NCBI GenBank assembly: GCA_934234055.1
Contig: CAKQGY010000004.1
Coordinates: 1 to 64,000, forward strand
Length of the DNA: 64,000 nucleotides
Direction of reading: 5' to 3'
Source: an uncultured Alphaproteobacteria bacterium
Lineage (GTDB): Bacteria; Pseudomonadota; Alphaproteobacteria; CAAHEQ01; UBA3637
The notes below the pieces were generated by a model that did no database searches, had not been told where the DNA came from, and saw only the letters and a list, made by a program, of their open reading frames with translations. Each line of letters opens with the position of its first letter. Position 1 is the stretch's first letter. Shown piece after piece: positions 15,821 to 22,916 of this stretch. Position numbers and translations under genes: made by a program.

Positions 15821-17206
15821 ATGACAAAACGAACGACGCAATATGTATGTCAAAATTGCGGGGCGGTATTTGCCAAATGGAGCGGTAAATGCGACTCCTG
15901 CGGTGAATGGAATACTTTGACGGAAGAGGTTATTCCCGCAGCAGATCAACCTCATATGACAGCCGGTCGCGGCGGACATAAATTGGATTTTTATGACCTG
16001 CGTGGGGCGCCCGAGATTATCTTTCGCTTAAAATCCAAAATTGGCGAGTTGGATCGTGTCTGTGGCGGCGGTTTGGTTCCGGGATCGGTGATTCTGGTCG
16101 GCGGGGATCCGGGAATCGGTAAATCTACTCTTTTATTACAGGCTGTAGCACATCTGTCTACCGGTGTGAACAAAGCCGGTCATGCGACCAAATGTGTCTA
16201 TATTTCAGGTGAAGAATCTGTGGATCAGGTGCGCTTGCGGGCGTTGCGTTTAGGCTTGGCCGATGCGCGTGTAGAGTTGGCCAGCGCCACCAATGTGCGG
16301 GATATTGTGGCTACGCTGGATACAGGTGATTCGCCTGATGTAGTGATTATTGATTCTATTCAAACAATGTTTTCGGATACACTGGATTCGGCTCCTGGCA
16401 CAGTGGGGCAAGTGCGTGCTTGCGGAAATGAATTGATTCGCTTGGCTAAACGCAAAAACTTTACACTGTTTTTGGTGGGGCATGTGACGAAAGAGGGCAC
16501 TTTGGCCGGTCCGCGCGTGTTGGAGCATATGGTGGATACCGTTTTGTATTTTGAGGGCGATCGCGGCCACCATTTCCGTATCTTGCGCAGCGTGAAGAAT
16601 CGGTTTGGTGCAACGGATGAAATTGGTGTTTTTGAAATGACCGAGCAGGGTTTGGCTGAGGTTAAAAATCCGTCGGCTTTGTTTTTGGCTGAGCGGCGCG
16701 GTAATATCGCCGGCAGCTGCGTGTTTGCAGGGGTTGAGGGGTCTCGTCCGCTGTTGGTAGAAATCCAAGCTTTGGTTGCCCCGATCAGCGGGCAATCCCC
16801 GCGCCGCGCTGTGGTTGGTTGGGATGCAAATCGGTTGGCGATGATTATGGCGGTTTTAGAGGCGCGTTGCGGTATTGTTTTCGGGGCCAAAGATGTCTAT
16901 TTGAATATCGCGGGCGGCCTTAAAATTACCGAGCCTGCCTGTGATATGGCGGTTGCGATGGCGCTGGTATCAGCCTTGACTCAGCAGCCGCTGCCCGCAG
17001 ATATGGTTGTGTTTGGTGAGGTTGGTTTGTCGGGCGAGATTCGTGCGGTGTCGCAATCGGATTTGCGTCTGAAAGAAGCTGAAAAATTAGGCTTTAAGAC
17101 CGCTTTAATCCCGCCCCGCCGGAATGCTAAAAAAAGCAGTGCCAGCATTCATTTAACCGAGGTTGGCCATTTACGAACACTGATGGATACATTCAAAGGA
17201 GCATAA
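15821..17206 (+). CDS. radA: DNA repair protein RadA
   Basis: 461 aa. Four-Cys zinc finger (Cys10, Cys13, Cys24, Cys27), RecA-like ATPase with Walker A GGDPGIGKST, the RadA-specific KNRFG motif, and a C-terminal Lon-protease-like domain (without protease function in this family). It helps process recombination intermediates and is DnaB-like in branch migration. It sits between mlaF and cvpA with almost no spacing. Confidence 0.97.
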   Translation: MTKRTTQYVCQNCGAVFAKWSGKCDSCGEWNTLTEEVIPAADQPHMTAGRGGHKLDFYDLRGAPEIIFRLKSKIGELDRVCGGGLVPGSVILVGGDPGIGKSTLLLQAVAHLSTGVNKAGHATKCVYISGEESVDQVRLRALRLGLADARVELASATNVRDIVATLDTGDSPDVVIIDSIQTMFSDTLDSAPGTVGQVRACGNELIRLAKRKNFTLFLVGHVTKEGTLAGPRVLEHMVDTVLYFEGDRGHHFRILRSVKNRFGATDEIGVFEMTEQGLAEVKNPSALFLAERRGNIAGSCVFAGVEGSRPLLVEIQALVAPISGQSPRRAVVGWDANRLAMIMAVLEARCGIVFGAKDVYLNIAGGLKITEPACDMAVAMALVSALTQQPLPADMVVFGEVGLSGEIRAVSQSDLRLKEAEKLGFKTALIPPRRNAKKSSASIHLTEVGHLRTLMDTFKGA

Positions 17207-17207
17207 A

Positions 17208-17855
17208 ATGATGATAGGAGCCATAGATATTCTTTTATTGATTACCGTGATTTTCTCGGTGTTGTTCGCCCTTTATCGTGGGTTGGTGCGCGAGTTGTTG
17301 GGAATTTCGGCGTGGATTTTGGCGGGCTTGGCGGCGTTGTATAGCTATGCACCGCTGCAACCCCTGATGAATAAACTGATAGAAAACCCGATGATTGCCG
17401 GTATAACGGGTTCGGTGATTGTAGCGGTGATCGTGTTGGTGATTATGACATTGATCAACTCGGCTATTACCAAGCGATTGCGTCAAAGTGCATTGAGCGG
17501 TTTGGACCGAGTGCTGGGCTTTATTTTTGGTGTGGCGCGCGCCGGATTGTTGGCGGCTGTGGTTTATCTGGGGGCGTCCATGGCTCTGTCCACCGAACAG
17601 CTGGATAAAATAGAGACACAGAATGTATCTGTGCCGTATGTTCGGGTGATATCCGGGTGGTTGGAATATGTGATTCCCGAGAATATCCAGGAAAAAATAG
17701 AGTCCTATAAACAAGGCAAACTGCAACGGCAAAAGGTGCCAAAAATCGGCATTGATTTGAAGAAAAATGTCAAAGAGGCTATTGTGGAATACAGCGAAGA
17801 CAATAAAGAATCGCTGGACGATATGATAAACCGTATTGAATGGGAGGACGAATGA
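17208..17855 (+). CDS. cvpA: CvpA family membrane protein
   Basis: 215 aa with four hydrophobic helices in the first ~130 residues and the family pattern DILLLITVIFSVLFALYRGLVRE followed by LDRVLGFIFGVARG-like residues (LDRVLGFIFGVARAG). The last 80 residues are charged and cytoplasmic or periplasmic. Colicin V production family; the exact role is unsettled. radA-cvpA adjacency is common in Alphaproteobacteria. The stop overlaps the next start by four bases. Confidence 0.9.
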   Translation: MMIGAIDILLLITVIFSVLFALYRGLVRELLGISAWILAGLAALYSYAPLQPLMNKLIENPMIAGITGSVIVAVIVLVIMTLINSAITKRLRQSALSGLDRVLGFIFGVARAGLLAAVVYLGASMALSTEQLDKIETQNVSVPYVRVISGWLEYVIPENIQEKIESYKQGKLQRQKVPKIGIDLKKNVKEAIVEYSEDNKESLDDMINRIEWEDE

Positions 17856-18265
17856 CACCGCAAGAATTATTGGATCAGGCACGAGCTTTAATGAAAGAAC
17901 GTTATTGCAAAGAGGGCCATCACAGCGTTGTGGCGGCTGCTGTTTTGACCAAGTCGGGCAAGGTATTTCGGGCCTTAAATGCCGGAACGAATCAGCCCTC
18001 GCTGGCCACCTGTGCTGAGATTATCGCAATCGGTATGGCCAACACCGATGATCCGCATATGGAAATAGATATGATTGTTGCTGTGCGGGATCGGGATGCC
18101 TATGTGATTTCGCCGTGCGGTCGATGCCGTGAGTATATCGCCGATTATGGCCCGAATGCCCATGTTTTAATGCCGGCGGATAATGAACGGGGTTATACCA
18201 TAGAGCCGATTACCGCGCTGATTCCGAACAAGTATGTTAAACGAGAGCCGGTATGCGAATCCTGA
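17852..18265 (+). CDS. cytidine deaminase-family protein
   Basis: 137 aa from the ATG at 17852, which has GGGAGGA just upstream; the ATG at 17840 is that ribosome-binding site region. Zinc ligands Cys54 (TCAE), Cys89 and Cys92 (PCGRC) and catalytic Glu56 are all present, as in the homotetrameric cytidine deaminases. It likely deaminates cytidine or a related nucleoside; substrate choice cannot be read. It overlaps cvpA by four bases and rlmH by 13. Confidence 0.8.
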   Translation: MTPQELLDQARALMKERYCKEGHHSVVAAAVLTKSGKVFRALNAGTNQPSLATCAEIIAIGMANTDDPHMEIDMIVAVRDRDAYVISPCGRCREYIADYGPNAHVLMPADNERGYTIEPITALIPNKYVKREPVCES

Positions 18266-18714
18266 TTTCCGCCATTGGTAAACTGGGCAAAAAGACCCCC
18301 GAACAAGCGTTGATTGACGACTATGTGCGCAAGACGCGTTGGCCGATTACGATCAAGGAAAGCGAGGAGAAAAAAGCACTGTCGGGCCTTGCGCTAAAAG
18401 AGGCCGAGGCTAAGTTGCTTTTGAAATCGGTACCGGCCGGAGCCAAGGTCGTTGTCTTGGATGAGCGCGGTGAAGAACCCTCGTCCGTCGAGCTGGCGCG
18501 TAAAATTGCGCGTTGGCGGGATAACGGTGCCCAGGATATTGCTTTTTTAATCGGCGGTGCGGATGGCCATGCACCTGAAACACGCGCTCGGGCGGATTTG
18601 GTGCTGTCATTCGGTCGTATGACAATGCCTCATTTTTTAGCACGCGTGGTGTTGACCGAGCAGATTTACCGGATTAAGACAATTTTAGACGGCCATCCTT
18701 ATCATCGGGAATAA
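18253..18714 (+). CDS. rlmH: 23S rRNA (pseudouridine1915-N3)-methyltransferase
   Basis: 153 aa SPOUT-family methyltransferase with the conserved FLIGGADG motif and the C-terminal IYRI..GHPYHRE signature. It methylates pseudouridine 1915 in helix 69. Start overlaps the preceding gene by 13 bases. Confidence 0.96.
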   Translation: MRILISAIGKLGKKTPEQALIDDYVRKTRWPITIKESEEKKALSGLALKEAEAKLLLKSVPAGAKVVVLDERGEEPSSVELARKIARWRDNGAQDIAFLIGGADGHAPETRARADLVLSFGRMTMPHFLARVVLTEQIYRIKTILDGHPYHRE

Positions 18715-18729
18715 CAGAAAGGAAAAAAT

Positions 18730-19107
18730 ATGAAATCTCCCTATACAGGTTTAACGCGTATTTTTCAGGCTTTTGGCTACTCGTATGACGGTATCAAGGC
18801 CACCTTGCAGACCGAAAGCGCTTTTCGCCAAGATGTGCTGTTTTGTGCTTTGGCAGGTGCAACGCTGTTTTGGTTGCCGGTGCAGGGTATCGCGTTGGCC
18901 TTGATGATTTTTTCGTTGTTGTTTATTTTAATTATGGAGTTGGTCAATACCGGCTTAGAGGTTGTTATTGACCGAATCGGTTCGGATTTTCACCCGCTGT
19001 CCAAAAAGGCCAAAGACATCGGAAGTGCGCTGGTTTTGCTGGCATTTTTGAATTGGGGTGCGATTTGGGGCACTATTTTATATCAAGTATGGTTGGTCGG
19101 TCGATGA
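18730..19107 (+). CDS. dgkA: diacylglycerol kinase
   Basis: 125 aa, three membrane helices. Catalytic and metal-binding residues are visible: Glu70 (IMELVN), Glu77 in NTGLEVVIDRI, and the downstream KKAKDIGSA motif. It recycles diacylglycerol in the inner membrane. Diacylglycerol is a by-product of phosphoethanolamine transfer, and the next gene, overlapping by four bases, encodes such a transferase, so the pairing is functional. Confidence 0.95.
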   Translation: MKSPYTGLTRIFQAFGYSYDGIKATLQTESAFRQDVLFCALAGATLFWLPVQGIALALMIFSLLFILIMELVNTGLEVVIDRIGSDFHPLSKKAKDIGSALVLLAFLNWGAIWGTILYQVWLVGR

Positions 19108-20666
19108 AGATATCATTTGGGCTGTTTAATTTATTGTTCACTCTGCTGACGATCGGCGTATATCATTTTTATTTTTTGACAGAGCTGTATCGTGTGGTTC
19201 CGTTATTCTGGTTTATTATGACGGTTGCTATTATCTTTGCAATATACCTGTGCGCGCATACCGTGATCTTTTGGCCTAAAACCCTTAAAGTCCTGGCAAC
19301 AATTTTGATTCTGTTTAATGGCATATGTGGCTATTTTATGTCGGCTTATCATATTGTATTTAACAAAACAATGCTGCGTAATGTGCTGGACACAAATGTA
19401 ATCGAAGCCACAGAATGGATGGGCATTTCTTTTTGGATCTATGTGGTAGTGGCCTGTTTGATACCGCTGGCGTTGATATGGAAGTGCCGGATTGTATTTG
19501 CTCCGATTCGGACGCATCTGAAACGGAGTGCTGTTCTGCTGGTCTTGACAGGCCTTTTGACGGCCGGTTTGGCTTTGTCCCACCGCGTCCCGATCAAAAT
19601 TTTCCTGAAAGAGAACTTTAACCTGCGCTATATGTTACTGCCCAGCAGTTATATTTCTTCTGCCATCGGTCTTGTCAAATTGCATTTTCAAGATTTTGAT
19701 TTAATTGATACAACACGAGACCTAACCGAAGCGCGCTATTGGAATCCGGACAAGAAAATGCTGATTGTGTTTGTGCTGGGCGAATCGGCTCGGTATCAAA
19801 GTTATCCGCTGACGGCTACCGCTCGCACCACGGGCCCATTAAAGTCGTATTTACCCGAAATGACCGTGTTGCGCGAAACACAGGCCTGTGGCGTAGAAAC
19901 ACATGTATCTGTTCCCTGCTTGTTCAGTGGTTATCGCCGGACAGCCTATCACCCCGAGGCGGCTCTGAATACGCCGAATATTTTAGATATTTTGCAAAGC
20001 AAACAGTGGCAGATGTTGTGGCTGGATAACGAGATGGGTTGCAATAAAGTTTGCCGAAATATTCCGACACAGTTGACATGCCATTCGCGGGATTGTACCG
20101 ACGATGTATTGAATGAGCGCTTGACCCAAGTTTTGCCCACTCTGACGACAGACAGTTTTATTGTGTTGCATCAACGCGGCAGCCATGGTCCGCGTTATGA
20201 CCTGCGCACACCGAAAAAGTATCGCCTGTTCAGGCCGTATTGCACGCGTGCCGATGTGCAAAATTGTACGGCAGCAGAGTTAAATAACGCGTATGATAAT
20301 TCGCTGTATTATACCAGTGTATTATTGGCGGATTTAATGGACGATTTGAACCGCCAAACGGATCGTTTCTATCCGATCTTAATCTATATTTCGGATCATG
20401 GCGAATCGTTGGGCGAGGGCGGATTTTATGCACACAGCGCCGATTACCGGATTGCGCCGCCCGAACAAAAACAAGTGCCGTTCTTTATTTGGATTCCGAC
20501 GAATACCGCGCAGGAGTTGAATGTCAATCGGGCGTGCCTGAATGCCAAAGCGACAATGCCGGCCAGCCAAGATATGATTTTTCACACTTTGATGGGTATG
20601 GCGGGTTTGCGATCGGCGGTTTATGACGTGACATTGGATTTAACGGCCGGTTGTATCGGACAATAA
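19104..20666 (+). CDS. eptA: lipid A phosphoethanolamine transferase (EptA/MCR-like)
   Basis: 520 aa from the ATG at 19104, overlapping dgkA (ATGA). Five N-terminal membrane helices precede a periplasmic sulfatase-fold domain. Zinc and catalytic residues are in place: Glu227 (LGESAR), nucleophile Thr266 in CGVETHVSVPC, and Asp431-His432 (SDHGESLGE). Several cysteine pairs suit disulfides in the periplasm. The family adds phosphoethanolamine to lipid A or other surface sugars and lowers binding of cationic peptides. EptA is the best fit, though CptA-type targets cannot be excluded. Confidence 0.88.
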   Translation: MKISFGLFNLLFTLLTIGVYHFYFLTELYRVVPLFWFIMTVAIIFAIYLCAHTVIFWPKTLKVLATILILFNGICGYFMSAYHIVFNKTMLRNVLDTNVIEATEWMGISFWIYVVVACLIPLALIWKCRIVFAPIRTHLKRSAVLLVLTGLLTAGLALSHRVPIKIFLKENFNLRYMLLPSSYISSAIGLVKLHFQDFDLIDTTRDLTEARYWNPDKKMLIVFVLGESARYQSYPLTATARTTGPLKSYLPEMTVLRETQACGVETHVSVPCLFSGYRRTAYHPEAALNTPNILDILQSKQWQMLWLDNEMGCNKVCRNIPTQLTCHSRDCTDDVLNERLTQVLPTLTTDSFIVLHQRGSHGPRYDLRTPKKYRLFRPYCTRADVQNCTAAELNNAYDNSLYYTSVLLADLMDDLNRQTDRFYPILIYISDHGESLGEGGFYAHSADYRIAPPEQKQVPFFIWIPTNTAQELNVNRACLNAKATMPASQDMIFHTLMGMAGLRSAVYDVTLDLTAGCIGQ

Positions 20667-20682
20667 CTCCCGCAGTAATGGC

Positions 20683-20711
20683 TTGACAAAATGGCGCCGA
20701 TATGGTATAAT
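20683..20711 (+). promoter_or_regulatory. perfect consensus sigma70 promoter for the ankyrin gene
   Basis: TTGACA at 20683-20688, 17-base spacer, TATAAT at 20706-20711. An AGGAGGT ribosome-binding site precedes the ATG at 20744. Confidence 0.9.
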
Positions 20712-20743
20712 AAATCATATGATACAGCATATAGGAGGTCATC

Positions 20744-21235
20744 ATGACAAGCACATCTTTTTCAAATATCTTATCCCAAGCTTCTCAAACGGAGGCAAAA
20801 TCGCCGTGGAATGCTTTTTTGAATACGCTGGATACTAAATCGCTATCGGATCGTGAGGCAATGGATCTGTTTGCCAAGACGCTGGCATCTTCTCGCAGTG
20901 ATTGGAAGGATTCTAACGATAACACGCTGCTGATGCATATGGCTTCACGGGGCAAGACAAATATCGTCAAGCGCTTGATCCATGAATTGTATGCCGATGT
21001 CAATGCCACGAACAAAGACGGCCTGACGGCGCTTCATATGGCGGCTCGCAACGGTCAAAAGGAAGTATGCACGGAATTGTTGGATTCGCATGCTGATGTG
21101 ATGAAGAAAACCAAAGAGGGTGCGACGGCGTCTATGCTGGCTCATGAAACCGGGCATGATGATGTGGCTGCAATACTGAAACGCTCGGAAACCGCCAAAG
21201 GCATCTTTTTGTCGGGATACGGTCAATACCGGTAA
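20744..21235 (+). CDS. ankyrin-repeat protein
   Basis: 163 aa with about three ankyrin repeats in residues 55-150 (NTLLMHMASRGKTNIVKRLI, GLTALHMAARNGQKEVCTEL, GATASMLAHETGHDDVAAIL). The ~50-residue N-terminus is polar and Ser-rich without a signal peptide. Ankyrin proteins bind other proteins; in host-associated alphaproteobacteria some are secreted effectors, but nothing here proves secretion. Perfect promoter and ribosome-binding site predict high expression, unusual for an effector. It stands alone. Confidence 0.88.
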   Translation: MTSTSFSNILSQASQTEAKSPWNAFLNTLDTKSLSDREAMDLFAKTLASSRSDWKDSNDNTLLMHMASRGKTNIVKRLIHELYADVNATNKDGLTALHMAARNGQKEVCTELLDSHADVMKKTKEGATASMLAHETGHDDVAAILKRSETAKGIFLSGYGQYR

Positions 21236-21245
21236 GTCCGGCTAT

Positions 21246-21266
21246 CTGGGGTGATTACCGCCCCAG
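21246..21266. terminator. possible shared hairpin between convergent genes
   Basis: CTGGGG/CCCCAG stem with a nine-base loop between the ankyrin gene and the convergent small gene. No T tract follows on either strand, so intrinsic termination is doubtful. Confidence 0.35.
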
Positions 21267-21464
21267 TGCGGCCATCAGTCTTTGTTTTTGTCGCTGAATC
21301 AAGACCAATGTTTTTGCATGATGGCATTTGTGTTCCATTTTGGCAAAGTGAATATATTGCTTGGCAATGTGCTCTGTTGCATCCAGGCCTTGTTGTTGTT
21401 GTGCCTCGGCCATTGCTTTTTCAAAATTGGGCAGTGTATCTTGCTGATAAATCTGTTGCATCAT
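21255..21464 (-). CDS. small unknown protein (69 aa)
   Basis: Accepted as real because it has a near-consensus promoter and an AAAGGAT site a few bases before tandem ATG codons. The protein is Gln-rich near the N-terminus (AQQQQG), has one Cys and several His (MEHKCHHAK), and ends in a basic helix (IQRQKQRLMAALGR). Not membrane-bound. No family recognised. It is convergent with the ankyrin gene, and their 3' ends are 19 bases apart. Confidence 0.65.
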   Translation of the reverse strand: MMQQIYQQDTLPNFEKAMAEAQQQQGLDATEHIAKQYIHFAKMEHKCHHAKTLVLIQRQKQRLMAALGR

Positions 21465-21490
21465 TTTAATCCTTTTGTTTTATAGGAAAT

Positions 21491-21519
21491 ATTATATCAT
21501 AATTTATCTTCAACTGCAA
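21491..21519 (-). promoter_or_regulatory. sigma70 promoter of the 69-aa gene
   Basis: On the minus strand: TTGCAG (21519-21514), 17-base spacer, TATAAT (21496-21491). Confidence 0.75.
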
Positions 21520-21552
21520 TGATGAAAGCCGGAAAAGCCTAATTTATCATAT

Positions 21553-21577
21553 AAAAAAACCGCCCTTTCGGACGGTT
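21553..21577 (-). terminator. intrinsic terminator of tRNA-Gly
   Basis: ACCGTCC/GGGCGGT stem with GAAA loop on the minus strand, then six or more T. It lies directly after the tRNA. Confidence 0.85.
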
Positions 21578-21580
21578 AAT

Positions 21581-21655
21581 TGGAGCGGGCGAAGGGATTT
21601 GAACCCTCGACATCGACCTTGGCAAGGTCGCGCTCTACCCCTGAGCTACACCCGC
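21581..21655 (-). tRNA. tRNA-Gly(GCC)
   Basis: Seven-base acceptor stem GCGGGTG/CGCCCGC (with one G-C/T-G style wobble), anticodon loop CTTGCCAAGG giving GCC, T-arm GGGTTCAAATCCC, and encoded CCA. It follows a promoter and precedes a terminator. Confidence 0.96.
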
Positions 21656-21673
21656 ATTCGAAATGCAAGAATA

Positions 21674-21702
21674 CTTATACCCCAACTTTTTATAAAATGC
21701 AA
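21674..21702 (-). promoter_or_regulatory. promoter of tRNA-Gly
   Basis: On the minus strand: TTGCAT (21702-21697), 17-base spacer, TATAAG (21679-21674). Confidence 0.7.
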
Positions 21703-21769
21703 GCAAAAAATAACATATTGCCTTATTTTTTTATAAATCCGGATAAATAATCCTGCAAGTCTTGGTATT

Positions 21770-22906
21770 TTAGCCGCCCAAGCCCATGCCCGAGACCATC
21801 TGATCCTGCATGGCGAAAGTTCCCATCACGGCCCAAGCCACAGTTGCGGCAATAGACAGAATCGCAATGGTATTCAATACGGCAGCTTTCCCCTCAATCA
21901 CACGTACCGAATCTTCCAACCAGTCATCGGCTAAGTGTGATAGAGCTTCGGGGAAGTTATCCAATTCCGCATAGATTCGCAAGTCTCCGATAACTTCTTC
22001 GTCCGGGAAGCCCAGCCGTGTGCGGTAAAGCGCCTCGCCCAAGTTATCCCCGTTGTTGACGAAAATAGCAGTGCGATCAATCCGATAGAGTAAATACTTG
22101 GACGCATCAGCCCGCAGCAAACGCAAGGCCCGCGATACCGGCGTGCCGGCTTGAATCAAAGCAGACAAGGACAGTAGCCACCCCACCCCGATAAAAATCC
22201 GATAAATGGACCAGGGTGGCACATTATCAAAAAGCGCCCGCCAACCGCCGCGCCACCGTGGAAATGTCCATACAATGATAACAGACGCAATCGGTAGCGG
22301 TAGCAGCAGCCACAGCGGGTGCTTACCCACAAACGCCGACAAATCCACCAACGACTTGGCCAGCCCTTTCCATTCCAGATTCGGCACGGCCTGAACCATC
22401 GGCGGAACCAAAAACTTTCCGACCCCGATAATCAATAAAAATGTCAAGAAAATCAAGAACAAAGGATACGATACGGCTTCTATCACCGGGGCTTTCATTC
22501 GGCGCATACCTTCCACCACTTTAATCGTATTACCCAGGGCAAGTTCCAGATTCGTAATATCCCCAACCGACAGCATTAACAATTCCGTGGACGGCGCCCA
22601 TCCGCGCAAAGCCACCGACAACGAATCACCGTTTCGGATAGACCCCATCCATGAGCGAATCGCAATCGCCATTGAATCGTCCGGGTTTTTCCCGTCTTTT
22701 GAGGCAATCTGATACAGTCGTTCCAGCGCGTCCATCAGTGAAAACCGGTTCCGCACCAAGGCTTGTAATTTTCGATAAACGGCCAACCGATCCGATGTGA
22801 ACAGCCGCACCATCGTTTTGGCATAGGTCATATTCATAGAATCTGTTAGCGTTTTTTCTTTCGGTTGTGTCTTGCTCAGTGTATTTTTTTGATTTAGATC
22901 TGCCAT
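21770..22906 (-). CDS. pilR: type IVb pilus inner-membrane platform protein (PilR/GspF family)
   Basis: 378 aa. Two T2SSF-like halves (helical cytoplasmic domains around residues 35-130 and 255-345) and three hydrophobic segments (about 145-170, 200-220, 350-370) match the GspF/PilC/PilR platform that couples the ATPase to pilin movement. It follows the ATPase gene by ten bases. In plasmid R64 the next genes would be pilS (pilin) and pilT, but here the strand continues into tRNA-Gly. Its N-terminal ~30 residues are polar. Confidence 0.85.
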   Translation of the reverse strand: MADLNQKNTLSKTQPKEKTLTDSMNMTYAKTMVRLFTSDRLAVYRKLQALVRNRFSLMDALERLYQIASKDGKNPDDSMAIAIRSWMGSIRNGDSLSVALRGWAPSTELLMLSVGDITNLELALGNTIKVVEGMRRMKAPVIEAVSYPLFLIFLTFLLIIGVGKFLVPPMVQAVPNLEWKGLAKSLVDLSAFVGKHPLWLLLPLPIASVIIVWTFPRWRGGWRALFDNVPPWSIYRIFIGVGWLLSLSALIQAGTPVSRALRLLRADASKYLLYRIDRTAIFVNNGDNLGEALYRTRLGFPDEEVIGDLRIYAELDNFPEALSHLADDWLEDSVRVIEGKAAVLNTIAILSIAATVAWAVMGTFAMQDQMVSGMGLGG

Positions 22907-22916
22907 AATATCCTCT

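Noticed and set aside
17235..17882. 215-aa minus-strand frame opposite cvpA
   Set aside because: Mirrors a membrane-protein gene; His/Gln-rich translation typical of antisense to hydrophobic codons, no start signal.
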